Assembly: GCA_963555705.1 (NCBI GenBank)
Contig: OY743188.1
Location: forward strand, 27,177,383 to 27,241,382
Direction of reading: 5' to 3'
Source of the DNA: Ligustrum vulgare
Lineage: Eukaryota; Streptophyta; Magnoliopsida; Lamiales; Oleaceae
Length of the DNA stretch: 64,000 nucleotides
Positions 34,200 to 45,494 of this stretch are shown in pieces. Position 1 is the first letter of the stretch, and every line of letters starts with the position of its first letter. A model generated the notes under the pieces. That model was not told the DNA's origin. It did no database searches and saw nothing but the letters and a program-made list of their open reading frames with translations. The position numbers and the translations under genes were made by a program.

Positions 34200-34219
34200 G
34201 GGGGGGGGGGGGGGGGGGG
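34200..34219 (+). repeat. Homopolymer run of 20 G
   Basis: Uninterrupted G run (34200-34219) in otherwise AT-rich DNA. Confidence 0.97.
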
Positions 34220-35195
34220 TAAGAATAACAATATCAAAAATGGAGGAAGGGAAGAAGAAACAACAATATAAACTCACCAAGAGCACTCACATCCCCAAGA
34301 ACGGTTGCCCCTCACTTTCCTTCCCTCTACTGCATTCAAACGCCCCTACAAAATAAAGGTAGGCTTCTATATATTTAAGTGGTTAGGTCTAAACTAAAGG
34401 GGCTAACTACCAAGTCTAATACATCTAAGGTATAATTAGATGGTACACTATATCCATCCATTGGTTTTAGAAGAATACGTGATTTTTAAACTAATTAGAT
34501 ATACACGACATCCAAACCAAAATTGAACATAAATCAATCCTGATTTCAATTTTTTAATACCACATTTTGAATTCGAGTTTGTTCGGTTCTCTCTCCAACC
34601 CTAAAATTGACCACAGCAGTTCATCGGGACGGTAGTGGTGACTACATATTCATCATCGTTGAAAGCCAAACATGATCTTGAATCGTCCTATGATTTGGGT
34701 CCCAAGGAAATCTTAGGGGGAAATGGAAGTGCGTGTTAAGGCGCAAGCAAGAAGATGTCGGAATGTCTTGGGTAGATCTAGTGAGTCAAGGATTAAGGAA
34801 AGCAGATATATCTCCTTGAGTAGAGACAGAGAAGCCAAAGGTTCAGGAAATTTCAGGAACGAGTCAAGGCAGTGGAACTCAAAGTTTTCATCTTTATCTT
34901 CTTCATTTTCCTTTTCGTGTTATGGGTTGTGAGTTTTTTTGGGCTTAGAACACTCTGTGAGGGTTCTGCCAGTTGATTCTACTCTATTCACTGTGGGTGA
35001 TAGCCAACTGATCTTGTTTTGGTTCTCCTTTTTCAATTTTTGCCTTTTCAAATTCTTTCATATATTCATGTAAATTTGGATACAATCCTTCTCATAAACT
35101 TGTACAAGTTTTCTTTTCTTTTTCTCTTTTCTTGATGTGTCCCTAAATTTACGACTTTTTTGGACTTGCTATAAGATGTTTTATAATAGAATATG
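34220..35195. other. Unassigned, somewhat less AT-rich DNA
   Basis: Around 34600-34930 the composition is more balanced, and a 69-codon frame at 34723-34932 is basic and Ser-rich. It has no recognised domain and may be an old exon or chance. Confidence 0.25.
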
Positions 35196-36300
35196 GATGA
35201 CAAGGTGACTATAGGACGTTATCTTACGAACATTACATAACATTACAACAGGTGTAACACATATGTGTTTGAACATTACAGATGATTACAGCTTCATCAT
35301 CAATACATCAAGTGAAACCAATTGAGTATGTAGATTGCAATACAATAACAAGAAATTACGGCAAGTCTAATTATGAACATTGAAGAAAACTCAATTCCAG
35401 ACTCAAGGTTGAAGAAATTACATAACTACGTAAATGTAACGTAATTGACTCAAGTTGGTATTTATCTAATGAAGGTAGGAATAACTAGTGTAGAGGCTGG
35501 AATTGAGTTTTCTTCGACCTTGAGTCTCTCTGTTTTTTTTTTAACATTTACACATTCTTAGATCGGTTTGGACTGGCTTTAGTGATCTTGTGGCCTCTCT
35601 TTCGATAGCTGCAAAGCTGGAGATTATTAATTTTTTTGATAATGGAATGTTATCAATATTTTTGTTGACAGAAACAATGTTTTAATATAAGCGGACATCA
35701 TTATAGCCGATATAGTAGGTTTTGATTATCTTCACACCTATTCGCTTTGGTTGTAGTCTTAGTCGATTCGTAGTTTGTAATGTTTGTGACCTTTTGTCAT
35801 TTTTTTCTTTGTTATATATGCAGCGTTATAACAAATCGCAGGCGCTATAACTTAAATTTTGTGTATTTGTGGTGTTGTATTTGTAGTCAATGCGTTTGTT
35901 ACAGAACATTACGAGTGTATCTTGATGAGAAAAATTAAGAGTTGGTTTGATTCATAATATTACAGGTGCATCATGTCCGGAATTAAAAAAAATTACAAGA
36001 CATTATAGGACATTACAAAGCATTACTGAACATTACGACACAATATTACATGAATTGTAATTTTACATAAAATACAATTATTCAACATGACAATGACTGT
36101 AACACTGCTTCAATTTGAACCGGCACAAAAAAAAAATAATAGTAATGAATATTACACAACTGTGGTTGTAAATTACAACACATTGCATAACATTATAGGA
36201 CGATAACTATTAATTAATGACTGTAATTTATAATATTACATAACATTACATTACATGACTGTAACATTACATGATATTACATAATGTAATCGTCGAAAAA
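35196..36300. repeat. ATTACA-rich tract
   Basis: CATTAC, GATTACA and their reverse complement TGTAAT recur irregularly, with at least ten exact CATTAC. They are densest at 35225-35300, 35985-36060 and 36170-36290. No coding frame. It looks like scattered short motifs expanded within an unknown element rather than a simple tandem array. Confidence 0.6.
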
Positions 36301-37915
36301 TTTGGTACTATTTTACCTGTAATGGCTGCCGGAAATATGATTACTAGGGAGGTTGAAGATAACAGACTGGGAAGAGCGAGAAATTGCATTGAGAGATTTT
36401 TTGGAATATTGTAACTGCCTAAATTAATCCCTACACAAATGGTAACTACTTCCTAATTAATAGATTCCTTATTTAATTACATAATAATATAATTATATAC
36501 TTTCTCTTTCCTACATTCCGGTATTTATCTAAAAGTGGGCATCAAATTCTTGTAATATTACAAATAATTTTAAAAGTCGGTATTTTTCAATTGCAAGCAT
36601 TAAATCTAGGTAGTAACATAATTTTTCCTCATCTAACAAACAACAAATGGGCCACTTTAACAAACCAAGGTCCAAGACACAAAATAACTAATTAATGGGT
36701 CATTTAAGTGTATCACGATCAACTATGAATTAAGTTACTTCTAATGGTCCCGAATCGTTATCCAGTCGAACTTATCATTTAGGTGTCGAAACACTTATTC
36801 CACAATCGTTTTAACATTTTCGTGCGGATTTATTGAATATAAAAAACCCAACTGTGATTACAAAATTTTGAGCTCTTATTAGACTGTTGGAACTTTTAAA
36901 ATTCTATTGAAATGCACAGTAAGTACTGACGTGGCAATAACATTTTGGACGTGATATTTGAAGTTATGAAGTTATGCTGCAAAAATAAGGAAATCTCCAT
37001 GCTATTTTCTTAGTTATATTATACACCCGCCATAAATACATACATAAATAATACAGAACACACATGATTCAGGTCTATCCGTCCTCACTAATAATCATTC
37101 CCAGATTCGACACTTATTTAGCCCTTGTTTTATTCTCTTAAAAAAAAAATTATTTTTTCTACAATACTCAATCTTAACTATCCATTAAAAGTTAAGCTCA
37201 CAATATTTTACTTTTCAACCAAATCTCAACCATTCATTTTTCCAAAAATTACAATTTATTTCAAAAAAACTCTTTTTAAACAATACCAAACACACTTAAT
37301 CTGTCTCTTCCGTTTTTGTCTGACCATTTATACTAGTATGACAACAATTTGAAATTTAGCGCATGTTCGAGCCCCATTACTTGAGAATGGATTTTGTAAA
37401 GAGTGAATTTTAGGAAAATATATAGTTATGAAGTAAGGAAACATTTTACATTTACGTGTAAAATAATTTTGTTGGGAGGACGTATGGTTAAAAATGAATT
37501 CTAAAGAACGGGGCTCAAACTGGGCCTTAGCATTATACGATATCCAGAGTTCCACTCTCCTTCATCTTTCCCTCCCAAGAAAATATTAGATAGGAAAGTC
37601 CATTTTCAACACCAATTCATTTCCATTGAAACCAGAATCAACACCCTCGAATCCATTTATAAAGCTGTAGAGTGAACACCACAGTAGAAATAAATGCAAT
37701 AATATTAATTGGGTAATATCATTGGTTTCTTTATTTCCTTATTTTGTATTTTTTTATTTGAAAATAATGAATAATTTAATCATAGTTAAGATCAACCTTT
37801 CACGAATAAATTCAATGAAATCCCAATATCACGCATGAGGCATGACACAATATTTTTACCTTCTTTAATAGTTGAACGTGTGGCAGAGTTATATTTAAGA
37901 TCATGGGGACATATA
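36301..37915. other. Unassigned AT-rich DNA
   Basis: Nothing coding is supported. 37125-37290 is the second relative of the 33440-33580 segment. The last five bases (ATATA, 37911-37915) are the left target duplication of the copia element. Confidence 0.35.
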
Positions 37916-38372
37916 TGTTAGAAAATTCTATCACAGATAAATTATTTATCTATAATCTAAAATCATCATACTGAATTATCAAGAATTAAATAATTGAAGC
38001 GGAAGCGTACCTTAATCAAATATGATTCACGATGAACAATTCGGTTGGTTGGATCTTCTAAATCAATACGTAGTCCTAATTTTTTTCTCTGATGATGGGA
38101 TGTCAGACAGAATGAACAATACGTCTGATTCAGGGACCATAACCGACTTTATATATTGTATTGCCAGTTAACCTAATCCGACCCATCATGATTAGGTAAT
38201 GACCTGATATCTACACATAAAAGCACATACATTAATTAGATGCATTAAAGTCCGATATATATATAAAATCCCTATTAGATCACTTTAAATTGGCTTAACC
38301 AAAATTGATAGCCTTTTATTCAATACACAATAATTCACATATAAGCCCACACGATTGATTAAAATCCTTACA
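37916..38372 (-). repeat. 3' LTR of the 37916-44123 copia element
   Basis: 457 bp, nearly identical to 43668-44123. The outer flank is ATATA; the inner side abuts the polypurine tract. Confidence 0.92.
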
Positions 38373-38386
38373 ATCTCCCACTTGGG
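38373..38386 (-). other. Polypurine tract
   Basis: The minus strand reads CAAGTGGGAGAT immediately before the 3' LTR, the usual copia form. Confidence 0.85.
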
Positions 38387-38869
38387 CTATATGTGTAACC
38401 TCAGAATTGTATATCAATCATAACCTTATGAGTACTCAGAATTTTGCTATCATTACTAATTGCATCCCCAAACAATCCGATCCATCAATCATATCAACAT
38501 AGGATCAAAGCGGCTTTCACTACATTAATCGTAACTAAACCTATCAATGGTCACGTATATCGACATAACTGAATGACATGGATCAAGTATGGATGTGTAG
38601 CATGAAAATTACATGTAATGTGATCTTCAAGATGCATATTTCCAACTGGTCCAACTTTAGTGAGATCATCCTCAAACGAGTTCAGAGATAATAAACCCGA
38701 AACCATACAGCTGTAAATAACTTTAACTTTAAACTGTATCCAAAAGGACAATAAATGTGTCTAATGCACCCAAAATACAAACTCCCACTTAAACCAAATA
38801 TCCTTAAGAAATACAACACCCATATGAGTATTGTGCTCATGAAAGACCTTGGGTTGTAATACTTTAGTA

Positions 38870-39260
38870 AGCGGATCCGCAATTATGGAGTTTGTCCTAA
38901 TGTGCTCTTATTGACACGTGTCCACTCTGAACTGTATCATTCACAACCAGGAACTTATGTCAATGTATTTTGACTTAGTTGAGCTCCTGTTGTTACTGGA
39001 ATATAAATCTGCTGAGTTATTGTCACAATATAACTTTAGTGGTCTTTCTACACAGTACAAAATACGCAGCCCAGTGACAAAATTTCGCAGCAATATTCCA
39101 TAATTAGATGCCCCCAAAATTGCTACAAATTGTGCTGCCAAGTGAAAGAAGCTAAAATGTTTGTTAAGCACTCCTTCCGGAAATAGCTCCTCCAACCAGC
39201 AGATAGATGTAGCCTGATATGGATCTTTTACTATTTTGGCATCTAGCAAAAATCGGAATC
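38870..39260 (-). pseudogene. Copia RNase H remnant
   Basis: On the minus strand a frame from about 39249 contains WLEELFPEGVLNKHF, then LLRNFVTGLRIL, VERPLKLYCDNNSADLYSSN and NRSSTKSKYIDI. This is the LW-F--GL...I-CDN-AA...-R-KHID segment of copia RNase H, which degrades the RNA strand during reverse transcription. It is bounded by stops and frame changes. Confidence 0.8.
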
Positions 39261-39269
39261 ATAATACCA

Positions 39270-40300
39270 TATGATCTCCAACTGATCCGATTTTCTGTAT
39301 GTGAGCATTTAATCTTTTGTTATCTTTAAATACCTTATAACCCATGTTTGGCTGCTTTCCAAATGATCCATCTCAGGGTTACTTAAATATCTCCTTAGTA
39401 TCCCAATAATGTATGCAATATCCAAACGCATACAAACTTAAGCATACATCAAACTCCCTATAGCTGAACTATATGGGATCCTCTGCATTTCTTTAATTTC
39501 AAGATAACTTTTCGGGCATTAGTCGAGACTAAAGTCGAGACTAAATTTGTCTCCCTTAGTGATAGGGCTGTCCCCTGATTTACTGTCTTACATGCCAAAC
39601 CTCTTAAGTACTTTATCGATATAGCCCTTTTGTGACAATCCAAGAATACTTCTAGAGCAATCCCGGTGTATCTGAATCCCTAATACAAAAGAGATGTCAC
39701 CAAGATTTTTAATCTCAAAATTCCTTGACAAAAAAATCTCATAATTTTATGTGACATGCCTATATCATTGGTGGCAAGCAATAATCAACATAGAAAATCA
39801 GGAAAATATACTTACTCCCACTGAACTTGTAATACACACAACCATCAACAGCATTAATCTCAAAACCAAATGAGATAATTACTTGATGAAATTTGTATTA
39901 CTCTTAACGAGAGCAAACCGTCTCATCAATGTCTCCATTGAGAAACGTCACCTTAATATCCATTTGATCTAACTCGAGGTCAAAATGTGCTACAACCTAA
40001 CTTTCCTGAAAGAGTTTTTCATTGAAACCGAAGAGAAAGTCTCTTTATAATCAATGCCATCATTCTGTGTAAAGCCCTTAGATACAAGACGGACTTTATA
40101 TCTTTCCACATTACCTTTCGAATCCCCCTTGGTTTAAAAATTCATTTAAGACCAATGGGCTTCGCACCTTCTGGTAATGGGACAAGATCCCAAACTTTAT
40201 TGTCTTGCTTATGCTTATACTCCTTATTTATGGCATCAATCCACTTTTGAGAGTTAGAACCCTGCATGGCCTGATGGAATTGATTGGACCATCTTCCACC
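39270..40300 (-). pseudogene. Copia reverse-transcriptase remnant
   Basis: Minus-strand blocks in several frames: DSKGNVERYKVRLVSKGFTQ and NDGIDYKETFSSV near 40010-40130, FDLELDQMDIKVTFLNGDID near 39930-40000, and FLIFYVDYCL near 39770-39800, where the catalytic YVDD has become YVDY. Further C-terminal pieces follow to about 39400. Many stops; dead. Reverse transcriptase would copy the element RNA inside the virus-like particle. Confidence 0.78.
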
Positions 40301-40314
40301 ATTCCATTATTTCC

Positions 40315-40690
40315 TTATGTTCTTGAAAAAATACTATTTAAATTATCATGAATAACATTTTTTCCCTTTCTCTCGTGGATCTCCTTAATGGCTTTAGTTA
40401 TTGAGGTTGTTGATTTTGTACTTCTGAAATTTACCTTATTTTGGATGGGAGGTTCTTCAATATTGTCGAATTGAGGTTCCAGATATGCTTGTTGATCAAT
40501 GACATGCATAAAAACTTGCACATTGTCAAAAGCAACAATAGGAATCGAAACTGATCCTTCCTCAACTTCTTCCTTAAAGACAATATCTCTAACCTTATTT
40601 CTCCCCCCAAACTCAACTTCCTCAAAAATGTTGCAATTCCCGTTTAAAAAATTGACTTAAGTGTGGGATCATAAAATTTATAGCCCCTTA
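40315..40690 (-). pseudogene. Copia integrase tail and pol linker
   Basis: The minus strand gives GYKFYDPTLKSIF (about 40640-40690), a frame change, EFGGRNKVRDIVF..EEVEEG (about 40555-40625), then the acidic linker NIEEPPIQNKVNF. This matches the region just after the copia integrase core, where family members read GYKFYDPT...IFE...F-EDVEFGG. The integrase core itself is absent: gag lies immediately upstream. Confidence 0.75.
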
Positions 40691-40699
40691 AACGAATTT

Positions 40700-41560
40700 A
40701 TTTTCTTTATTTGTTTTCTTTCCCTTATCTTTAGAGGTGTTTGCCAAGTGAACACTTTCAGTACTATCCTACTTCAAATTTTCTTCCTCTTGCACACAAA
40801 ATAGAATGAGCTCATTTAGAGTTCATTTCTCCCTTTGATAGTTACAACTAACCTTAAATTGACTGAATTGTGCAAGAAGCTTGCACACTATGAAATGAGC
40901 TCATTGAGAGTCCATTTCTACTTTGACAGTTATAACTAACCTTAAATTAACTATATTGTGCAGGAAACAATATCAATACCAAATGCACGAGGAAGTCATT
41001 AGACAAGTCGAGTTTTAGTTCCTTAAGTTTTGAAGCAGTGTGAGACATCTACATGATATACTCCCTTATTTTCCCATTGCCTTTATACTTTATTGAAATC
41101 AAGCTTTGCATAAGCGTGCTTGTTTCAGCCTTATCGTTTTTCGCAACACGTTTCTTAATTTCGGTAAGGAATTCATTGGCATCATTTACCTCCTCAGATA
41201 CTATGCCACTAAAGGCTTCCGGAATGCCGCACTTAATGATCATGAGACTCACGTAATTTAAGCAATCTCACTTCTCAAAGTTCCTCATTTGATTAGATGA
41301 ACTTTCATCCGTAAGAGGAGCAGGTTGCTCAATCCTTAGTACACGGTCTAGATCCATGCAGCCAACGAAAAGTTAATGTTCTTGTTTTGATCTTTGAAGT
41401 TTGTTCCATAAATATAGGGATTAAATTTGAGCTTGTAGATATACTACTAGCAGAATTTGAAACTGATAGAGAACACTCAAACAAAATAGCTCGCATGAGT
41501 ACCGTATTATGCAAATCATACTTTCAAATAATGGTAGGGTCCATCACAAGATACCTAGCA
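40700..41560 (-). pseudogene. Copia gag remnant (UBN2-type)
   Basis: The minus strand shows IIKCGIPEAFSGIVSEEVND, then ANEFLTEIKKRVAKNDKAET and LMQSLISIKYKGNGKIREYI (41049-41252). Next come ASKLKELKLDLSND and FPAQYS.FKVSYNC, as in the capsid-like gag of plant copia elements. Stops and frame changes are frequent. A segment of about 85 bp containing CTTTGAYAGTTAYAACTAAC and CTTAAATTRACT is tandemly doubled (40835-40880 and 40920-40965). The tail NTSKDKGKKTNKENK fuses to integrase-tail sequence. Confidence 0.78.
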
Positions 41561-41614
41561 CAACATCAATATTTAGTCTTTGGACAGAACTATTGACTTG
41601 TAAGTGGTACTCTT

Positions 41615-42005
41615 GGTGTAGTGATCAAACATTGACAGTAAGACATGTCAACCAATAAACCTTTCTTTGGACCGATTTATTGATCACACGTAAAACCAAA
41701 TAACCATCACGTATTTATCACCACAAGTTCATGTGAAATTCGGGCCAAATATTGACCTTCCTTTGGGCCGATCAATATCCGCATGAAATGACACACAAAC
41801 ACCTAATTTTCCCTTAGTGTAGTGATCAGACACTGGCAATAAGATATGTTAACCAATAAACCTTTCTTTGGACCGATTTATTGGTCTCACGTTAAACCAA
41901 ATAATTGCCACGTGTTTATCACCACAGGTACATGTGAAATTCGAGCCAAATATTGACCTTCCTTTGGGTCGATCAATATCCGCAATGAATAACACACACA
42001 CAAAT
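41615..42005 (-). repeat. Two tandem copies of a 201-bp unit in the copia leader
   Basis: The unit starts at 41615 and 41816 (GTGTAGTGATCARACAYTG). Both contain ACCAATAAACCTTTCTTTGG and AATATTGACCTTCCTTTGGG. Offset is 201 bp. Confidence 0.9.
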
Positions 42006-42189
42006 GCCTTCTAATATTCAAAGTTAATTAATATCCACAAGAGAGGTTGCTTTGGCAACATATTGTTTCAATTAACTTACTTTCGAATATTATATCTCTC
42101 AAAAGATTCTGATGTACCAAGATTTGAAACTGAAATCTACTGATTTGCATATGTATTTGACTTTAGGATTTGAATTATAAAATTCAAAA

Positions 42190-42840
42190 CTTTAGAATAA
42201 AGCAATCGTTAAGTTAGGAGAGTCAATTGCAATATTCTTAAACTTTTGGTGGCCAATTATGTGAAATTTTAAGCTTGAAGGGATTAAATTACAATTTTCC
42301 CAAAACCTAATTGGCCAATTTAGAGAAATTTTAAACTTTAGGCCCCAATTTGAAATAATATCAAAATTTAGAGGGCCAAAATAGGAAATTTTCAATCTTT
42401 AAAGGCTGATTTTGAAAATTTTCAAACTTTAGGAGCCAGTTTAGAAAATTCCCAAACTTTAGGGACTTAATTTAAAAAAAAAAATCAAACTTTAAGGACC
42501 AATTTTGAAAATTTCCAAACTTTAGTGACTGAATTAGAAAATTTTCAAACTTTAAGGGATTGAAAATGAAAATTTTCAAACTTTATGGACCAAATTAGAG
42601 AATTTTCAAACATTAGGGGCTGGATTAGAAAATTTTCAAACTTCAGGGGCTCAATTATAAAATTTAGAACTTTAAAAGTCCCAACTGAAATAATTTATAA
42701 CCTTAGGGGATGAAGTTATAAATTTCAAAACTTGAAAGGCCAACTTAAATAATTTTGTAACTTTAGGGGCTTAGATCGTAAATTCCATAACTTTAGGGGT
42801 CAACTTAAATGGTTTCATAACTTTAGATTTTAAACATAAA
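42190..42840 (-). repeat. Minisatellite of about 30-bp units in the copia leader
   Basis: Some twenty degenerate units of the form AAATTTTCAAACTTTAGGGG followed by CTGAATTAGA run through this stretch. Unit length varies around 29-33 bp. It lies between gag and the 5' LTR, in the untranslated leader of the element RNA. Confidence 0.85.
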
Positions 42841-42959
42841 TACCAAGCAAACAGGGGGGACCAGATGTGGAATTTTACATAATTTCCCAAAATTGCAATA
42901 GAAGTCCTTGAAGACTTCAAATTTTCGAGACAAGCCCCTGCCTTAAAATCATAACAGCT

Positions 42960-43215
42960 AGGGTTTATAACCCTTGCTGCCGCCACAGCCCACGTCCGGA
43001 GATCGGCTCCACTACGGGAGAACCTGATTCCACTCTCGGCGAACCCCCAACACCGCAGCGCCATTTCCGACGCTGCTCCTGCAGTGCCGCGCGCAGCGCC
43101 AACTGCAACCCTGCAATGGCCCTGCTTTCCGGTACGCCGCAGATAGCACCGCTTAGCTTTGGCAGCCCGCGTGCGCAGTGCTGGTGGCGATGGTGCAATC
43201 GCCCATACCGCCATC
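42960..43215 (-). other. GC-rich island in the copia leader
   Basis: An abrupt GC-rich block with many CpGs (GCCGCCACAGCC, CCGCGCGCAGCGCC) inside an AT-rich element. Overlapping open frames of 77 and 163 codons on the minus strand are Ala/Arg-rich, as composition alone would give. It could be a structured leader or a captured exon fragment; no family is recognised. Confidence 0.6.
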
Positions 43216-43653
43216 ATCTTAATCAGTTTCGAAAAAAAAAAACACCAACCGGCCATATACATATAGAAATGTAAAACCAGATCTCTGAATCTTAATCAAA
43301 TATACCGAACTTCAAGAAATTATCCCTTCCACCGAGAATCAACATACGAAACCAATACCAGATTCAATTTCATCAATCCAAAATCAAATATGTATAAATC
43401 CAAAAACAAAACCAGATTTGTTTTATATATATATATATATATATCAGTTTACAAAATGAATCCAAATTCAGAATTTGTGAATCACATCCATGTATGCGAA
43501 AACATATATATTTATACATAAATGTATTCATAATCCCATTCTTAACAATCCAAAAAAAAATCAGATTCCAAAAAATAATACCATGTAGAAATTCATGCTT
43601 TACACACATGCACAGATTTAAAGAAAACATCTGATAATCCAACGTGATGATTG

Positions 43654-43665
43654 TCTATGATACCA
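43654..43665 (-). other. Primer-binding site, diverged
   Basis: TGGTATCATAGA on the minus strand, two bases after the 5' LTR. Its first eight bases match the initiator-Met tRNA complement TGGTATCAGAGC. Confidence 0.75.
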
Positions 43666-43667
43666 CT

Positions 43668-44123
43668 TGTTAGAAAATTCTATCACAGATAAATTATTTA
43701 TCTATGATCTAAAATCATCATGCTGAATTTTCAAGAATTAAATAACTGAAGCGGAAGCGTACCTTAATCAAATATGATTCACGATGAACAATTCGGTTGG
43801 TTGGATCTTCTGAATCAATACGTAGTCCTAATTTTTCTCTCTGATGATGGGATGTCAGACAGAATGAACAGTACGTCTGATTCAGGGACCATAACCGACT
43901 TTATATACTGTATTGCCAGTTAACCTAATCCGGCCCATCATGAATTAGGTAATGACCTGGTATCTACACATAAAAGCCCATACATTAATTAGATACATTA
44001 AAGCCCGATATATATAAAATCCTTATTAGATCACTTTAAATGGGCTTAACCAAAATTGATAGTCTTTTATTCAATACGCAATAATTCACATATAAGCCCA
44101 CACGATTGATTAAAATCCTTACA
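43668..44123 (-). repeat. 5' LTR of the 37916-44123 copia element
   Basis: 456 bp, flanked on the right by ATATA (44124-44128). Confidence 0.92.
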
Positions 44124-44154
44124 ATATAATCCTGGAAAGTTGGTATCACAAAAA

Positions 44155-44800
44155 TTTAGGAGTTCGTGTCTTCAGTTAGGGCTTGCTCTATCAGCATATC
44201 AAAAGCTTTGTTAGAAGTCTTCTCAGTATTGTCCTTAGACCGAAGCATCCCATCTAATCTCATCCCTTTACTCACAATATTCTTGTAGTTTTGCGACAGA
44301 GATCCTTCACCGTCATTTGATATATATGATAAAGAAAACTAACTCCTACAAAATGATAGAGTGCTAGGAATTAAGTTCCAACAGAACAATTGATGTGATA
44401 CATACCTCACAAGTCTCTATCCATAGTGTCATTCTCGCTTTCCGTTTTCTGATCCCTCTTTCGATTTTCCTTTCGTTATTTATGATGCCTACTTTCCTCG
44501 CTGGATATTTGCACTTTCAGAATGATATGGTGAACAATGTTCAGATAGATACTATTTTTTCGACTCCTCGTCTTCTTCTTTGACCGACCCCAATGTTCAT
44601 CTTGAGAGCTACCATCATGCTTTTTCTTCTCTCTTTTCAGACTCCTACGTTTCTTGTGATCAATTTTTGAATCATTATCACTCCCACTTTCAAAGATTCA
44701 TCATCAGAACTAATGTAACGTGGATGCCTTTTTATTTTCCTTATATCTTTCTCTTTTCTTGTGCCTGGTTTCCTATTGGAATATTAACGTGCATAATTAT
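44155..44800 (-). pseudogene. Unidentified gene fragment encoding a Lys/Arg/Ser-rich protein
   Basis: On the minus strand 44158-44335 is open and ends EQALTEDTNS before a TAA. Its residues (SLSQNYKNIVSKGMRLDGML) look coding rather than random. Upstream, 44420-44740 gives RHPRYISSDDESLK and, after a frame change, DHKKRRSLKREKKKHDGSSQ, like the basic tails of nuclear splicing-related proteins. Two stops and at least one further frame change interrupt it. A GTATGT...TGTAG segment (44346-44405) resembles a 60-nt intron. The copia element lies about 30 bp past the stop, in what would be the 3' untranslated region. I do not recognise the protein. Confidence 0.4.
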
Positions 44801-44829
44801 ATTCTAATAACATACCTTTAATGTGCATA

Positions 44830-45169
44830 AAGCTGGACAGGATCTCCTCTTACTGAAATTGAATACATGAAACCAAAAATGCATGAATGTGAATTTCGTC
44901 AAGGCAAGAGTTCAACTCTTTGTCCTTAAGATGATAATGCCCCCACGGGTGCTAAAGATATTTTGGCATTCGTCTCCAAAAATACAATAACCACGTACAG
45001 CAATAAGAGCACTCCAAATTACGTAGACCAATGAACCTACTTATGTTTTGAACTCTCTTTATATGAAACTCGGATTAAAATAAATGCACAATATTTTGAA
45101 GTGATCATGAATTAATATGATAATGCAATCATGGAAAAATGAATGAATGAATGATGAGTTAATAAAATT
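44830..45169. other. Unassigned AT-rich DNA
   Basis: No feature supported. Confidence 0.35.
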
Positions 45170-45330
45170 CAAACTTATGGGGTCTATATAGTTGTTAGAA
45201 GGTTGTGTCTCAAAAGACACAACCCTTTCAAAAGATACAACTTTTGAAATTGGTCTCTAAATGAAGAGACACCTATTGGAAAATATCAAAAAGTTACAAT
45301 CATTCATATGAAAAGCTATAATCTTTCAGT
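45170..45330 (-). mobile_element. LTR-like promoter remnant with a hairpin
   Basis: The minus strand reads AAAGTTGTATCTTTTGAAAGG, then a perfect 10-bp inverted repeat (45203-45226: GGTTGTGTCT-CAAA-AGACACAACC) and ACTATATAGACC. This resembles the U3 end of some plant copia LTRs: stress-type repeats upstream of a TATA box. No borders found. Confidence 0.35.
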
Positions 45331-45494
45331 AACAATGAATTGTAATTAAACAAGAAATAAAACAGTGAACAAAGTGAGCAGATTCTGAAATGTTGAATTG
45401 ATGCATGTGTATCACAAGTGTTCTTAAAACATATTTTCCCCTTCATCGTTCATGCTTCAAGGTTTGTTAAGCATCTGCCTCATAGGATACAATG

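Larger units (their letters stand above)
37916..44123 (-). mobile_element. Complete, internally deleted Ty1/copia retrotransposon (6,208 bp)
   Basis: LTRs of 457 bp (37916-38372) and 456 bp (43668-44123) begin TGTTAGAAAATTC and end CCTTACA on the plus strand. ATATA duplications flank it (37911-37915 and 44124-44128). The interior reads on the minus strand: a long leader, gag, then directly the end of the integrase region, RT and RNase H. Protease and the integrase core are missing at a junction near 40690, and the rest is full of stops and frameshifts. It could only have moved, if at all, with enzymes supplied in trans. Confidence 0.9.

Noticed and set aside
42771..43262. 163-codon Ala/Arg-rich frame on the minus strand
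   Set aside because: It follows from the CG-rich composition, overlaps another equally long frame, and has no recognisable domain; described instead as a CG-rich island.
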